Of a stretch of DNA of 64,000 bases, positions 22,676 through 36,359 are shown in pieces; within the stretch, counting starts at the first letter, position 1, and each line of letters opens with the position of its first letter. Origin of the DNA: Cavia porcellus (lineage: Eukaryota; Chordata; Mammalia; Rodentia; Caviidae). Under the pieces are notes generated by a model, which worked only from the letters and a program-made list of their open reading frames with translations, was not told where the DNA came from and searched no databases. The position numbers were made by a program, and so were the translations under genes. The stretch lies in contig NW_026947503.1 of the NCBI RefSeq assembly GCF_034190915.1, positions 22,774,532-22,838,531 on the forward strand, in the 5' to 3' direction.

Positions 22676-23904
22676 TAATTTTTCTTGCTGATATTTTTGC
22701 CTGTTCAATACATATGTATGAACTCTAACTTTCAGTTTTAGTTATCTGGTATTTTATTGATCTATAGTATCTTTGCCAGTATCCCAGCATAAAAGTCACT
22801 TGAGTTTTAGTGTTTTGATAACCAAAAATGGCAAAGTCTTCTTCTTTATGCTTGTACTTCAAGATAACCATGCTATTCCTGGCTCTTTATTCCTTCATAG
22901 GAAGGTTAATAGCCGGTAGTGCTAGTCTAAGTAAATAAAAGAACCTGTAGAGAATTTGACCAATATTGCTTTGAATTTGTAGTTTGATAGCCTTTTGTTT
23001 TAGAATCTGAGTATTGTTTTAGATGAGCTAACTCTGCTAAACATGACTTGATGGGATTTTATTTAGAATAAATACCTCAAGGGCCACACATGAATTTGAT
23101 ATAAAATGTAATTTTGTACTACTGTTTCAGTTGTTTAATTGTAACAGTGAGAATAAACCTATAAAATGGTTTATATGTCATTTATGTGTCCTTTTTTTCT
23201 TTTTCTATAATAAAGTAAACTGCAGAAATTTGAAATTTTCTGTTCCTTGTGGGTGAATAAAATCCCCCATAAAATTACGAAGTTCTAATGTATGTCTTTC
23301 TTGAAAATACAACAAAGTTATTGAACTGATTCCCTTAATGAGATTCATTGACTTCTAAATTTCTATTTCTTCTTTCAAAAGTCATGGTAAATTGCCTTTA
23401 AAAATTATTGACATTACAAACTATAGAGTGTGAAACCTTTTCATTATTAATGTTAGTTGTACTTCTACATCTTTATTGATCATTTGCCAGAGGTTTGTTT
23501 TAGTTACTTAAACTACTTGAGAGATAATTCATTCGGTGAAAGAATTTCAGTTGTGTAAATTCTTAACTTACATGTATATTGAAGTTTATTACATTTGGAG
23601 GTCACATCTTCACGTAAGTATTTTGTCATTCAAGGCCTGATATTGAGAACATTGCATTTAGATAAAGATAGATTATACGTATTTTAGACTTTTTCAATTT
23701 AGATTTAATTGATGTATGTTGAAAGTAGAAAGACATTTTCCAAATGAGTTCCTTTAATTACACTTTAATTGCACCAGAGGCTGGACTAAAGTAGTTCTCT
23801 GCAAATGCTTTCAGTCAACTGGTCAAAATGGCTGAGATAAAAAGAGACCAAAAGTACAAGTTGTTCAGTGAAGACAGTTTTCATGTTCTTAGAGCTGTGT
23901 CAAA
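22676..23904. other. Unassigned AT-rich DNA
   Basis: No gene is seen and no repeat could be assigned. Confidence 0.5.
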
Positions 23905-24012
23905 AGATGCAGTCATTTGCCACATAATGACATTTTGGTCAATGAGAGATTACATATATAATGGCAGTCTCATACTAATAAATGACTTAATGAAATCATA
24001 GTCCTCTTAGTT
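23905..24012 (+). mobile_element. Fossil DNA transposon fragment (Tigger/pogo-like)
   Basis: 'gcagtcatttgccacataat', 'gacattttggtcaatgag' and 'aatggcagtctcata' match the left end of a mammal-wide Tc1/mariner-class element whose consensus tip reads like 'cagtc..ccacataacgac'. Only the left end is visible. Confidence 0.55.
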
Positions 24013-24114
24013 TATGTAAGTACTCAATAACATTTAAAAACTTTTCTTCAATAAAAAATAAGAGAGATAAACAATTGTATATTTTAGGACACAAAAAAAT
24101 CCTGACTTCCTCAG

Positions 24115-24462
24115 CTTAAAAGGTGAGGTTTATTTTGACTTGCAGTTTCAGGGGGTTTGATTCATGGTTGTTTGTCTCTAAGGCAGAAACAGTGTGGTTG
24201 AACAGCACGGTGAAGGAAAGCTGCTCAACCCTTGACATCCAGAAATGAGAGTGAGAAAGGAGGAAATGGGATAATAGTTTACCCTTCCAGGCCACTCCCC
24301 AGTGACCCACATACTCCAGTCAGGCCCCAGCTCCTAAGAGCATATTCAGCTATGAACTACTAAGTGAACTGATCCACTGATGAGTACGGTGCCCTCATAA
24401 TCCAACCACATTCCAAAAGCTCCACACAGACTTTGGGGAACATTTTAGGTCCTAAACCGTTG
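24115..24462 (-). mobile_element. MaLR-type LTR remnant (antisense)
   Basis: Blocks 'aggtttattttgacttgcag', 'ggaaagctgctcaacc', 'ccaggccactccccagtgac', 'caggccccagctccta' and 'ttggggaacattttaggtcc' occur in the order of an antisense MaLR LTR. A 64-codon minus-strand frame here is non-coding. Confidence 0.65.
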
Positions 24463-26034
24463 CATTCCATTGTGACCCCCAGAAGATTCATGTCTATTTC
24501 ATTTTGCAAAACACATTTAGTTCATCTCTAAGATTATCACAGTCTCAAAAGATTCAGCACTTCTAAAAGTCCAAGTGTGAAGTATCCTGTGAAAATAAAG
24601 GTGAAATCTAAGATCTGTTTTACAAATAACTACATGAAGCTACTCACACATTAAGCTCTTGCAATCAAACATACAAAAAGGTCTACTAAGTTTTTGAGGT
24701 AGGTACTGCAAAGTAAGAATCCACTTGCAGTATATATAAACTGCCACTGCCTGCCAGGTTAAAAGTACCCTGAGGCCAATAAACATTTTGATATAAGAAT
24801 TGCCTTGGAAAAACTATTTTAAAGATATTCTACAATTTGTAAATTTACAAATGAATAATGGGAAAAAATAAAAGCTTCAATATGGCCACCCTAGAACTCT
24901 GAAGAATATAGACTAGAGAGTAATAACAAGAAGCCAAATTAGCACACCATACAGGAATATTTCTTGCCCTTCATAGAGTTTATATGTACCAATAAGTACT
25001 AAGTCACCTCTTTAATTTCTGAAAGGAAGTTTTACAGTGATAATACTGTACCTATGCCATAATTTTGTACTGAGTTTATTCAGGAAACATGATATATCTT
25101 GATTTTCCTGGTCTTTGGATCAAGGAATGCCAAAGACTATATAGTTCTTATACAAAGACTATATAGTTTATCGCGAAAGCCAGGGAAATTCTTTGATTCT
25201 CAATTCAGCTTCCTGCTTTGACTCCCTAGCTACAAGAAATAAAACATTTTAATGGGTACATGCAATTATAAAGAAGTGAAGGGAAGTTGTTCATTTTCCT
25301 GATTTTTTTTACTAATTTTAAACAGTAATTGGTTTTAAATTTTATCAGTGTAGTTGATGGTATTAGTAGGTTATAAAGAAATCAAGTAGTTATCTGTAAT
25401 CCTTTTAATAGAAAATGAAGTCATATACATTTGTCATTTAAGTAGTCTGAAAATTATGTTACTATAACCTATAGTTACAAATTACCTACTTTATTTTGAT
25501 TAGGGAGAGATACAATTGACGGATTCAACTACTTCCTTTCCAGGATGAATAATTGACTCATTCACATCATAAATCCTTCTTCAGCAAGTAAATACTTTTC
25601 TTACTAAGGCCTGTATCTAAATATCTGTTCAAAGGTTGTTTTAGTTAGTGTTAACATATAGCATACTTAATGCACAGACAAGGAATGCCTTAGTCAATTG
25701 AATCTTGTGTTTATGCTCAACATAAATATGATTTTTCACCAATTGTTATGGAAGAGGAAAATATTATGTATAGTAAATATGTAGTATAATGACTAGTCTT
25801 GACCTAACTACATTCTTTAAAAATATTTAATCATGGTCTTTTATGCTCTTGCATTAACATTTTAATCTTTATGTACTGCTACTCTAATTTGCATTAGTCT
25901 AGTGAAAATAGTATTGAAGAAGTAGTTCACTTAAATATCTATTAACATTTAATTGTAGGTAATTCAATCTCTGCATTTAAAAAGCATAACATTTAATAAA
26001 ATATGGAAGTTTACTTAGAAATATGTATATAGAT

Positions 26035-26037
<3 letters not shown>
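24463..26037. other. Unassigned AT-rich DNA
   Basis: No gene is seen. A direct repeat 'tacaaagactatatagtt' variant occurs twice near 25,130-25,170, a local 20-bp duplication. Confidence 0.5.

Positions 26038-26079
<42 letters not shown>
26038..26079. repeat. (CA)n microsatellite
   Basis: About 21 uninterrupted CA units. Confidence 0.97.
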
Positions 26080-26081
<2 letters not shown>

Positions 26082-26879
26082 TAAATTCAGTACATGTACT
26101 TACTAAATTCATCTCTCCAAAAAGCTAGTTAGCTTCTTGAGGGATAATCAGGAAATAAAACAGTACAGCCAAGTTTTTCTGTTTAACTAACTGGCCTCCA
26201 TATCAGTCATTCAACTATAAATTCATATTTAAATTAAAAATACTAAGGATATTTTTTAAACTTCAATGTTCTAATAACACTATGGGAAATTCTCATGTAA
26301 TCTGCCGTAGATAAGTCCATGAATCTGTATTTTTAAAGCTATCCTTGTTAAACGACTGGACTAGACCAATACATGGAAATCAGGTTGCAGAACTGAAGAA
26401 CTATTGGATGCAAAACAAGATCAAAGTACTCACAGGAGCAAATTCAGTCAAATAATCTTCTAACAGGGTATAAAGGAAAACTACTTGAAGACTGAGGACA
26501 GTGCCATTAAAACTTGGGCAAGATAAAATATTATAGTAATTAAAGTCATTACATTTTAAAATCTGGTTTTGCTCCATAATGACACATCAACTTAACACCT
26601 TAGAAGTCAGGTATTACATGACATTTTAGGGCCATATACAATTGATGAAAGATCTTAAACTGTTCTTTATTTCATGCAATTGGTATGTAGATATAGTTTA
26701 TGTAGTATATATTCTTTGTATTATCTACTTTGCATTCTTTTACCATTTTGGTTTTCTAAATGAACAAAATATGAGAAATGACACATGTTACATAAAGAAA
26801 TGTTGCAAGCAAATCTACCATTTTATAAAATTATTAAAACCTTGAAAGCATTAACTGTGTGCAACTGAATGCATGATAC
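26080..26879. other. Unassigned AT-rich DNA
   Basis: No gene is seen. Confidence 0.5.
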
Positions 26880-27360
26880 TGTTGCGGGAAAATCCCCAAG
26901 CCAAGGTAAATCAAACCGAAAGGAAGACTCTTTGCACCAAGGAGATAGGAGGGCAGCATTTAGTCCTTACAACAGCAGACTGCTGGATCTTCACATCTGT
27001 GGACGGTTGTAGGATTATTCCTCAAAGGCAACAGTTCTGAAGTTAGGAAGAGTTTAGTTCATATAGAATTTAGAAGTGGGAGTACAAAGTGACAAAATGT
27101 TACATAATTGGTCACATACATTGAGTCATATATTGACAGATATACTAGTCTTGAAACAAATGAATTGTTTATCATAATGTAAAAACATTCAGGGAACAAG
27201 GAAGAGGAGCCCTTATACAGTGAGCATAGTTAAATGCATTACCATAATACAGGAATTCTGAGGAGGGACCCTTGAATTAGCCCAGAGTGCCTGAAAGTAT
27301 AGACATTAACTCTGACTTAGTGCTCATCAGAGGTGTGCTGCTGGGCTATAGATACCATCA
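26880..27360 (-). mobile_element. Possible LTR remnant (antisense)
   Basis: The plus strand starts 'tgttgcgggaaaatcccc', whose complement ends in CCCGCAACA, a typical LTR 3' tip. The following 'ggagataggagggcagcatt' reads as LTR U5-like sequence in complement. The other border is not clear. A chance resemblance is possible. Confidence 0.35.
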
Positions 27361-27663
27361 AAGTCAATTGAATTCAAAGAAGCAGCAGAACAGAAATTTA
27401 ATCAGAGACTTCTAATTGATTATGAAATATCTGTAAGTTTGCTATCTTATATATGTGTCCCTACATTATAATTGTGTACCAACAATACTAATCAACTAAA
27501 CACTATTGCCTTCCCATTTTTTTTTTTTGCCAGAAATACAAAAAGACGTGTTCCTGACAGAGAAGAGGCAACTCTACAGTGGGAGAGCCAGACTACTAAA
27601 TATATCTTTTCAATGGAATATTTTTAGTACAGTCAGTCAATAAACATGTATTAATTATTTCTG
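27361..27663. other. Unassigned AT-rich DNA
   Basis: No gene is seen; a T-run lies at 27,519-27,528. Confidence 0.5.
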
Positions 27664-28061
27664 TCATAGTTACTGGTCTCCCATTGCTGAGACAAAACAC
27701 TCAATACCCCAAGTTAAAGGGAGAATGGTTTACTTAGCTCACAGTTTGTGGAGGCTTCGTTCCATACTCAGCTGGCTCCAAGACAGAGGAGCACCAGTTC
27801 ATGATGGGAGGAAGACAGCAAAAACAAGAGCAAAAAAGGGAGAGGAAAAGTCTCTTTCAGTCCCTTTTAATTTTATCCAGACTTCTGGGATTAGGGTGGC
27901 ACCATGCAATCAGTGGATTGATCCAGCAATCACTGACCCTTAGTTCCAGCATTGAACTATGAATCAATCACAAACTCTAGATTCAGTTGCTTCCTAAAAA
28001 CCCATCCCGCCATAACTACTCGAAGTTCGAAGGGGGTCATCCAGACTCAAACCACAACAAT
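27664..28061 (-). mobile_element. MaLR-type LTR remnant (antisense)
   Basis: Blocks 'cattgctgagacaaaacac', 'gaatggtttacttagctcac', 'agtttgtggaggcttcgttc', 'caccagttcatgatgggagg' and 'catccagactcaaaccacaa' read in the order of an antisense MaLR LTR. The 72-codon plus-strand frame (27,725-27,943) lies inside and is not a gene. Confidence 0.65.
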
Positions 28062-28917
28062 ATCATTGACACTTATATCACCAATCCTGGTTACAAACTG
28101 AAGTTCTAGAAATAGTGTCTGTGCTTATAAATCTAATCATCTAGCTTAGTATAAGACACAACAATTATTAAGGGAGGTATTACTATCTGGAAAGAAATTT
28201 CCTGTGAATCATCAACACCCACACCAACACTGAGAACACATAGTATATGTAAATTCAGAGCTAGGAGTCATTTGGTCATTGTCAAAGTTGAGTTGAACAA
28301 GGAATTTTTCTTCAGTTGAAGGTAAACATGCTTCAGAAAAATGATCAAACTAGTAGTAACTGTGTATTGGGCACAATTGTAACTTCTTCAGCAGAGTACT
28401 GTAGAATTTTATATGATCAAGAGAAACAATAGCTTATGGGGATCATTAAACCAAGGGCAAGTGGTTCACCAGCATTTGATACCATAACAGGTGATAAAAG
28501 TTTAGGAAAACAGTTCAAGTAGAGTCTTACAGAGCAACATCAGTCATGATTATTTTCTGTTAGTTGTGTCATCCTATCAAACATGTAAGGGAGTTTGTGC
28601 AGACCATAGTTAATACTTTATTTTATATCTATGTTACCATAGCAACAAATGTAGAAGGCCCACTGAATGATCCAAGATTGAAAATTAAGGAGAGAAATTT
28701 TGCTGTCAACTTTTCTATCTTTTCTTGCCTGAGGAGAATCAGTCAGAAGCCTATGAAATTGAATGCTATTAAACACTGATCTCACTCAAATTTTTGTGAC
28801 TCTTATTTTCATAGTTCAGATCGTCTTCAAATGAAATTTTCTATGTTGGGCCAGTTATAAAATATAAGACTACTTATGTTTCCAAAGTCAATTCCTTTCT
28901 CTCTTTCTGACTCCCCC
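28062..28917. other. Unassigned AT-rich DNA
   Basis: No gene is seen. Confidence 0.5.
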
Positions 28918-29439
<522 letters not shown>

Positions 29440-29860
29440 TTAAAGGTCTCTTCATGTACTTATTGGTTATTTGTTTATCTTATTTGGATAAAGGTCCACT
29501 TAAATGTCTTGCTTCTTTTATTTAACATTAAATTCTAAGAATTCTTTATATATTCTAGACCAATATATTTTATCAGATATATGATCTCTAAATGTTTTCT
29601 CATCATGGTCTTTTTCACTTTTTTGATCATAGACTCATAAAAGTACTCCACATTTTTTAAGATTACTTTGGCCATTTTGGACCCCTTTCCTTTTCATATG
29701 AATTTTAGGATCACCATGTCAATTTTTGCAAAAACAAAAAAGTCAAATGTGTTTTTGGGCGAGATGGGAACCGTTTTGTATCTGTAGATCAACTTGGGAA
29801 GTTTATAATTTTAACAATATTGTCTGATCATAAGCATGGGTTTATTTATAACTATTTAAA
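29440..29860 (-). mobile_element. Old L1 ORF2 fragment, minus strand
   Basis: The plus strand carries 'gaattctttatatattctag', 'ttatcagatatatgatct', 'gttttctcatcatggtc' and 'tgtatctgtagatcaac'. These match the complement of old L1 ORF2 in order. Confidence 0.6.
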
Positions 29861-31914
29861 ACTTTCAATGATATGCAATTTTATTGTTCAGATGGCAAGA
29901 TAAATGGAATTTTTCTTAATTTCATTTTAATTGTTAATTGGTAGTACAGAGAAATGAAGTTGTCTTCTGCGTTAGATACTTTTAAATATTCAGTTTCCTT
30001 TAAAACAGAGACTTCCTACAGTGCCCTGAATACCAAGCTTTCTTTAATACTAAAATAAGAAGATATTAAGTAATTATGAAATAAGTAAACATTCACTTGT
30101 TTAAATATGCAAGTTGTAATATTTTGCATAAAAATTATCACCAATTTTAGAACATATAATTCTGTAAACCTTGTATTGTTCCTAGGAAACAAAAATAAAT
30201 TAAATTTCTGTAATTTCCATAGTAAATTCTAAAACTCACAAATCAGTACTAACTTTTAGCAAGCTCCCTCACACATTTTTTATTCTGTATATGATCTCAT
30301 TTGGTTGTACGTATTTTTGTTGGCACTCAAAGATGTGAATCAATTAACAAATAATCTGCCTTCGCATGTTTCCTGTCACATGTTCCTGTGCCTTACTCAT
30401 TCTTTACTCAGTAATAACTCTTTACTTCTTATGATTTTGAAGACTGTGAAAAGTAGATATTAAGCTAAAGGTGAAATGATGCGAGACTGCTCCTTATACA
30501 AAAGGAGAAAAATCACAAAATTATGCTGAACTTTGAAATTAAGGGAAAAGTAGAGGCCAAACTAGGAAAAGCTATAAGGTATTCTTATTTATTTGGCATT
30601 TATATGTTTTTCTCATCTTATTTCCTGGAAGCATTTAATTTTTCAACACAGAGTCATTGTAAAAAAAAAAAGTCCTGTTGAAGTATGAGAGCAATGCATT
30701 TGATTAGAGGAAAATTTAACTTGTAATGCTGTTACTGAGTGCATTTGCTATAATTACACTGTGATCATATGTAGGATTTGAGAGAGATGGCGTACTGTTT
30801 ATTTTCAAAGTTATCCATAAATCACTGAAAAAATGTATTGGCTGAAGTTAACAGTTTAGAATAAGGTTATTACACTTTTAATTATGCCAATTATTCCCTG
30901 AGACTTGTTATTTGAGCAAAGGAAATTAACATAAACTATGAATTATGTTATACTACTAGCTCTTAACCAAGCCAAGGACAATTTGGATACAGCATTACTT
31001 CTGTTTCTATTTACCTTTAAATGCTTTGATGGAATGGAATAGAGGAGCAGAGATTTGGCAGTACTACATGTACTATCTGTGAAAAAATAAATGTTTCATA
31101 ACTGTTCCTGAGGGGCCATAGTGGTAAAATGCTCCCAGACAGAAGTATAAGGTCACCCAGAAGAATATATAAGGTGCTGGGTCTCTTCCAAATACTTTGC
31201 ACTGTGAGCTCTCTGTCACCAAGATTATTCACTTTACTTGGAAACACAAAATCAGCAAATGAACATATGCCATTGTGATCCAAATATGTTTTATACCTTC
31301 TCAAAAATCCCCTAGTCTTTCATAAATTTCTTCATGTGTCTAATTAAGCTGATAACATAAAGACAGGAGCCACAAAAAACAACTTTTAGTCTTACTTCTA
31401 TATTGATACACTAGGGCATGATAGTGCAGATACACAAGCTGCCGGAGATCAAACATAATTTATGATAAAATTATTATAAAATTTACTTACATGATAAAGA
31501 TACATCTCTTCCTTCTACATTAAATTTTAAAGAAATAAACTCTATATTTTATGAAAGAGGGGGCATTCTTTGCACTTAAAAAAAGACCAGAGTAAAATTT
31601 TGTTCTGTAGGATTATTTGAAATATTTATTGACATTTACAATATTTCTATTTTTCTTATCATTTGGACACTGGCATTTGAAAAATTTCTACTTACATTTC
31701 TGGGTCCAACTGGAATTTATCTGGCACTGTGATACTTCCATGGGTTTTTGCTCAGGGAAAGGCAGGATGACAGACTAGAAAGAACCTGATTTTTAAGTCA
31801 TAGAACAGTGAAAACTTATCCCCAAAAAAAAAAAAAACCTCTTAAAGCACATGTCTATAATTTCAAAGACTGTAATATAAAGAATTCTTCCAAGGCTTAA
31901 GTCTCAGCTGCTCA
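29861..31914. other. Unassigned AT-rich DNA
   Basis: No gene is seen. A 95-codon minus-strand frame (31,017-31,304) has no domain or supporting signals. Confidence 0.5.
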
Positions 31915-32160
31915 TGCAAACCCTAGGGTGGACGAGTGGGGCTTTCCAAAGGTAGTAGGTCATGGGACACTGTGCTTCTCAGTGCATTCATCCACTGAAA
32001 CTTCCTGGAGGAGTGTGCTGTTAAGAGGTCGTGCCTGGTCCCAAGAGATGGGTCACTGGGAATGTGACCAAATGCCTCTCTCCTCAGCTTGTCCCTTCTC
32101 TCTCTGCTTCCCACATGCCATGATGTGAGCAGCTATCTTCCCCAGATGACCCCTCTATCA
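31915..32160 (+). mobile_element. MaLR-type LTR fragment (sense)
   Basis: Block order is 'gtaggtcatgggacactgtg', 'cctggaggagtgtgctg', 'cttgtcccttctctctctgc' and 'cacatgccatgatgtgagca'. This agrees with a sense-strand MaLR LTR. The 66-codon frame here is not a gene. Confidence 0.55.
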
Positions 32161-32329
32161 AGCCAACAGTAAATAGAGTACATGATTGCAGTAAGCCATC
32201 TGGCTAGCTCTCATATGTGATAATATAAGCAAAAACTTTTATAGACAAGGAGATTATACAGAAATCATTGTTCATTTTCTGATAGTTGGTTCTAAATACC
32301 CTGTAATACTGTCATTCTCTTGAATGGTT

Positions 32330-33001
32330 TTACATTGTCTTGATATGTTTGGTGCTACAGTATACGAAGTTATACTCAAATATTTCAAGGAAAAAGACAC
32401 TATGGTAACTACTTTTATGTCAGAATATCTTGTGGTGAAACACTATTTTGCTTAAATTGTTATGCTTTGACCTGCACTGTTTTGTTGTTATGCCTTCTTT
32501 TATCTCAGTCTCCTTTTTTTTAATTATTTACTTTTTTTATTTTTATCCTTTTAATTAAGGGAAAAATAAAAAATAGCAGAACACAGTATAGTAACCCACT
32601 TTGATTTCCTATTAACTTGATTTGAAACCCTGTATAGCCCTCACCATCTTGCTTTGATTGATATTCCTCTATTCTGCTTTGCCTGATAGTACCAAGTTCG
32701 AAAGTATAGGCAACAACTGTAAAGACAGTAAGATTCATTATGACGCCCATTCCGGTTGACTATTATCTTCTTTTAAAGTCCTGTAATGTCTCCAATGTTT
32801 TGGTTTTATTCTTTACTGTTTTGTTCAATTTTATTATAACTGATGATATAGGCAATTCTTTTTAAGATAGCAAGAGGCAGTATGGTAACCATTGTTGATC
32901 ACCTAGTATTTTGTTCTTACATTATCTATTACGTCCACCCATTTGATTTGACTGACTCTGTTCTGTTATGTCACATTTGGTTTTACTCTCTTCAAAAAAA
33001 A
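32330..33001 (+). mobile_element. L1-type 3' UTR fragment with repeated modules
   Basis: Three versions of one module occur at about 32,350-32,415, 32,690-32,740 and 32,840-32,900. The module is an A-rich '..caa(t/c)t.tttt.aaga..' part followed by 'tatggtaac.attgttga'. Between them are T-rich 'tgttttgttgtt' runs. The piece ends at an A-run near 32,994. The same modules occur in the composite at 14.3-14.9 kb and in the L1s at 39.8 and 63.1 kb, which ties this fragment to L1. Confidence 0.55.
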
Positions 33002-33377
33002 GTAATAAGAACTGTGGGAGTAATAAAACCCAAAATGTGTGATTGTCATTGTACAAAAGAAAGTGCACTAAAGAATATAACTGCATATATATTCAAGTGT
33101 ATAAGATATATAACCATATTACTGAGTTTTGTTGGATCATTGAACAAAACTGTTTCCAGTCTCACTGTTTGAAAGTCCACTTTATATGCTTTAATTTTGT
33201 AACTTGAACAACTATTTCTAAGATAACAATATGTAATCTATTAACTAGTGCTTTCATATTGTTTATTTTTTTCTGAAATTTTGTAGAACTTTTCTAAAAG
33301 TACTTGAGAAGAAATTTGACTAGCTTATTATTGATCCATAATGTGATTATTAGATACATTACTCAAACTTCTGAAGC

Positions 33378-33502
33378 TTTAGTTTTCTAATTCATGAAAT
33401 GAAGTTAATATATCACATTGAGATCATGCAGGTCAGATACTTAGCTTATTATCTGAAGCACAACAAGTGTTCAATTAATGTTAATTACTATTATCTAAAA
33501 AG
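33378..33502 (+). mobile_element. MIR SINE fragment
   Basis: 'agttttctaattcatgaaat' followed by 'gcacaacaagtgttcaatta' and 'atgttaattactattat' follows the MIR core and 3' end. It is old. Confidence 0.6.
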
Positions 33503-33883
33503 ATATAATTGCAAGTTGCTAACCATATATTTGACATCAAACGATCTGGTTCTACTTTGTGAAAAAGAAATAAATATTTTTGGTAATTTATAAATGGATA
33601 ACACTGCTGTTGATTTTTATAGACACTAAATGATGTAGGAAAAAATGAGTTCAAATAGAAGGCTTGTACAAACTAAAGTCATTTCTAAATAAAAATGCAA
33701 AAACCAAACAATTACGTCACCCTTTGATACTCTTTTCTCTCATTCTCTGCTACACAGTATAGAAAATTTATGTATTATACTTGTTTGAAAAAAGAGAAAC
33801 ATTTCATGCATTAATTTTTGACAGAAATGGAATGCCACCATATGGTACTAAAATTATTTCAATATATGAATTCTTTATGTAAT

Positions 33884-33885
<2 letters not shown>

Positions 33886-33928
<43 letters not shown>

Positions 33929-33939
33929 TGTGTGTGTGT
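33886..33939. repeat. (GT)n microsatellite
   Basis: About 27 GT units with one TA interruption. Confidence 0.97.
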
Positions 33940-34009
33940 TAAACTGTAGAATGTCCACAGTGGAAAGTGTCTTTTTATAAGGCAAAGTTACTTTTTTCTT
34001 TTATGGTTA

Positions 34010-34100
34010 GTATTGTATCCTAATAACACTGAGAAAAGTGTATGACACTTGGTGGGTACTATAATCAATAATGTTTATTGAATTAATGAAAATAATATTT
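34010..34100 (+). mobile_element. L2 or MIR 3' end fragment
   Basis: 'atgacacttggtgggtact' followed by 'caataatgtttattgaatta' and 'atgaa' resembles the L2/MIR 3' tail ('..ggcacatagtaggtgctcaataaatgtttgttgaatga..'). Confidence 0.5.
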
Positions 34101-34122
34101 AAATGAACAAAAATTTATGTAG

Positions 34123-34459
34123 TAAGCCCCTGATTTAAGAATAAGTTTCTTTCTGGGTGAACATTCTCCCAGTTTTGAAGTCTGGCAACATACCTTCCAT
34201 ACCTTTAACACAAATATACAATGTAAAGTACGCGCGCGCGCATACACACACACACACAACTATAGCAAGTTCCTAACTGCATTGTACTACTGTACACTAT
34301 CACACTGTACAGGAAGTGTACCACAGTATTTCTGTGACAATGTCTGGCAGATACATAAGCTACATCTATGATTTGTTTGCACCCACAATTGAGTGTTCAT
34401 AACACGAGGTATGTTTCTGAGAACATTTGCAAGTTCAATGCTCATAAATGAAGGGCTTA
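34123..34459. mobile_element. Non-autonomous DNA transposon with visible inverted ends
   Basis: The left tip TAAGCCCCTGATTTAAGA and the complement of the right tip TAAGCCCTTCATTTATGA match at 15 of 18 positions. Both ends include a TA, which fits a Tc1/mariner-class TA target duplication. The length is 337 bp. A (CG)5 plus (CA)n tract lies inside. The 73-codon minus-strand frame here is not a gene. Confidence 0.6.
34231..34258. repeat. (CG)5(CA)n alternating purine-pyrimidine tract
   Basis: Five CG units pass directly into CA units. This is rare in an otherwise CpG-poor window. Confidence 0.95.
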
Positions 34460-35862
34460 TTTTTCCAGTTAATTTAATCCCTTCATCATCTGACATTTCA
34501 TAAGTCAAAAGAAAATTAAAAGTTCTAAAAAAGAAAATTACTATTTGTATCCTTATCTTTAGCAGTACATTTTTTAAATTGGTAATAACATATGATAGTC
34601 AAGTTCATATTGAAATATCATAAATCCTTCTCGTCGTTCTATTTCATCAGTAAGATCATCAACATCTGTTTTTCTTGTGGCAAGATTAGAAAAAAAAAGT
34701 TTCAAAATAATTTACTTTGTCTCCAAATGGCTGCTATCTTATCATGGTGATGCTTTCTTCTATCATCTGTGCCTAAATCTTGGGAGCAATCTGTGCATAA
34801 ATGCAAGTATTATTAAAAAGACATTGCTTCAAGTAAATACTCTTTTTCATTTTCTACATAGCTACATAACTGTCATTAGCTTCAAGTAAATTGTAAGCAA
34901 TTTAAGGCTGTCAAGAATAATTTTTATGAAGCAGTTTAGTACAGGAAAAAGAAACATGTTCTATATTCAAATTCAAGTTCTTATTACTGTGTGATTCACA
35001 GTAACCAAACTTAAAAAACAATTCAAACGTGTTAGTATTCATTAAAGAAAAGTATGTGTTATTTTCGTATATTTACATGGAAAGTCAAATAGAATCTGGA
35101 AAGGGCTAAAATGAAATAGGAAGTGGAAAAATATTAGTATGTTTCACTTCCATCTTTTGAATTATTATATATTTTAGAAATTTTTATAAGATCATTGCAT
35201 TGCAGCTAAAAAGGTTTTTATAAATTCCATGAAGATAAGCTCTGTCTTGGTTAGTGCCTATAATGACACTATGTGTGTGGCACTGGTACATGGTACATAT
35301 TTGGGCTACGGGTATAGCACAAAGTGACACCAACACTTGGAAATCAGCAGGAGAGGGAGGGCATCTATATATATTCAACATGATCTTTTGCTCTGTTTCT
35401 GCCACAATTTATCTTTAAAATTCTACAAATACCATCTGCTATTTAACTTTCTCATAAGCCTAATGGTAGTGCAGAATCAAAAATACAGAGAGGCATACAT
35501 AACTATTGGTTACTATCTGTGATACTTAAAGAATTATTTATAGTCTCTCCTTGCGTGCTGTCCTGGATTATGTGGAGAATCTTAAAGTAACAGCTCTGTG
35601 GGTGAGTGGTTGTATATGCTATAAGAAGCCATCTTGCTAAGTCAGTATAAATATGCCTCTCAATAACCCTTAGGTGATGATAATTATTCTGGTGGTAAGT
35701 CATATTGTAATATGTTTTTTTTTAATTAAGAGTCTCAGTGTATAAAATAAAGAGCACCACAAAAAGCAAAATAAAAACTTCTCTTTTGTCTTCTGAATTA
35801 TAAACCCACTGAAAACTTTCTGATGATATAAAAACTTGATGCTCTTAAACATTAAGATCCCA
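34460..35862. other. Unassigned AT-rich DNA
   Basis: No gene or recognisable repeat is seen. Confidence 0.5.
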
Positions 35863-35979
35863 GAGGCTGGGGATTTAGCTTAGCGGCATAAGTGCCTGCC
35901 TTGCAAGCAGGCAGTCATGAGTTTGATCCCTGGTACCGATTAAAAAAAAAGGAAAAAGACTAAAAAAAAACCATGAAAA
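35863..35979 (+). mobile_element. ID SINE with perfect 15-bp target duplication
   Basis: The body begins 'gaggctggggatttagctta' and contains the box B-like 'gagtttgatccc'. The tail has 'ggaaaaagac' and A-runs. The target duplication AACATTAAGATCCCA is identical at 35,848-35,862 and 35,980-35,994, which fixes both borders and implies L1-type insertion. Confidence 0.97.
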
Positions 35980-36359
35980 AACATTAAGATCCCATATGGT
36001 GTTCCACTTACCTTAGGGCACCTCAAATTATTTAAAATAAGTGGTTATAATAGCAGTATAACTTGAAAAATGGTATAAATATACATGATAAAAAGAATAT
36101 ATGAGATGTAGGCTTAAGATAGGCAAAAATCTTACAATAAACATATGGATAAATAGCAGATAATGATGGTGACATTCTCCTTAATGAAATACAGATGAAA
36201 CTTCTTCGTTGTTATGATATCCATTTAAAGTTTTTTTGTATTTTAATAGATTTTTAATAAAGTAACTCTGATTCTTGTTCAGATGATCTTACGGTAAATA
36301 TTTCAAATTTGATAATATTGATCTATAAATTGTTAAACCTGTAGCTGTTTATATTCTCT

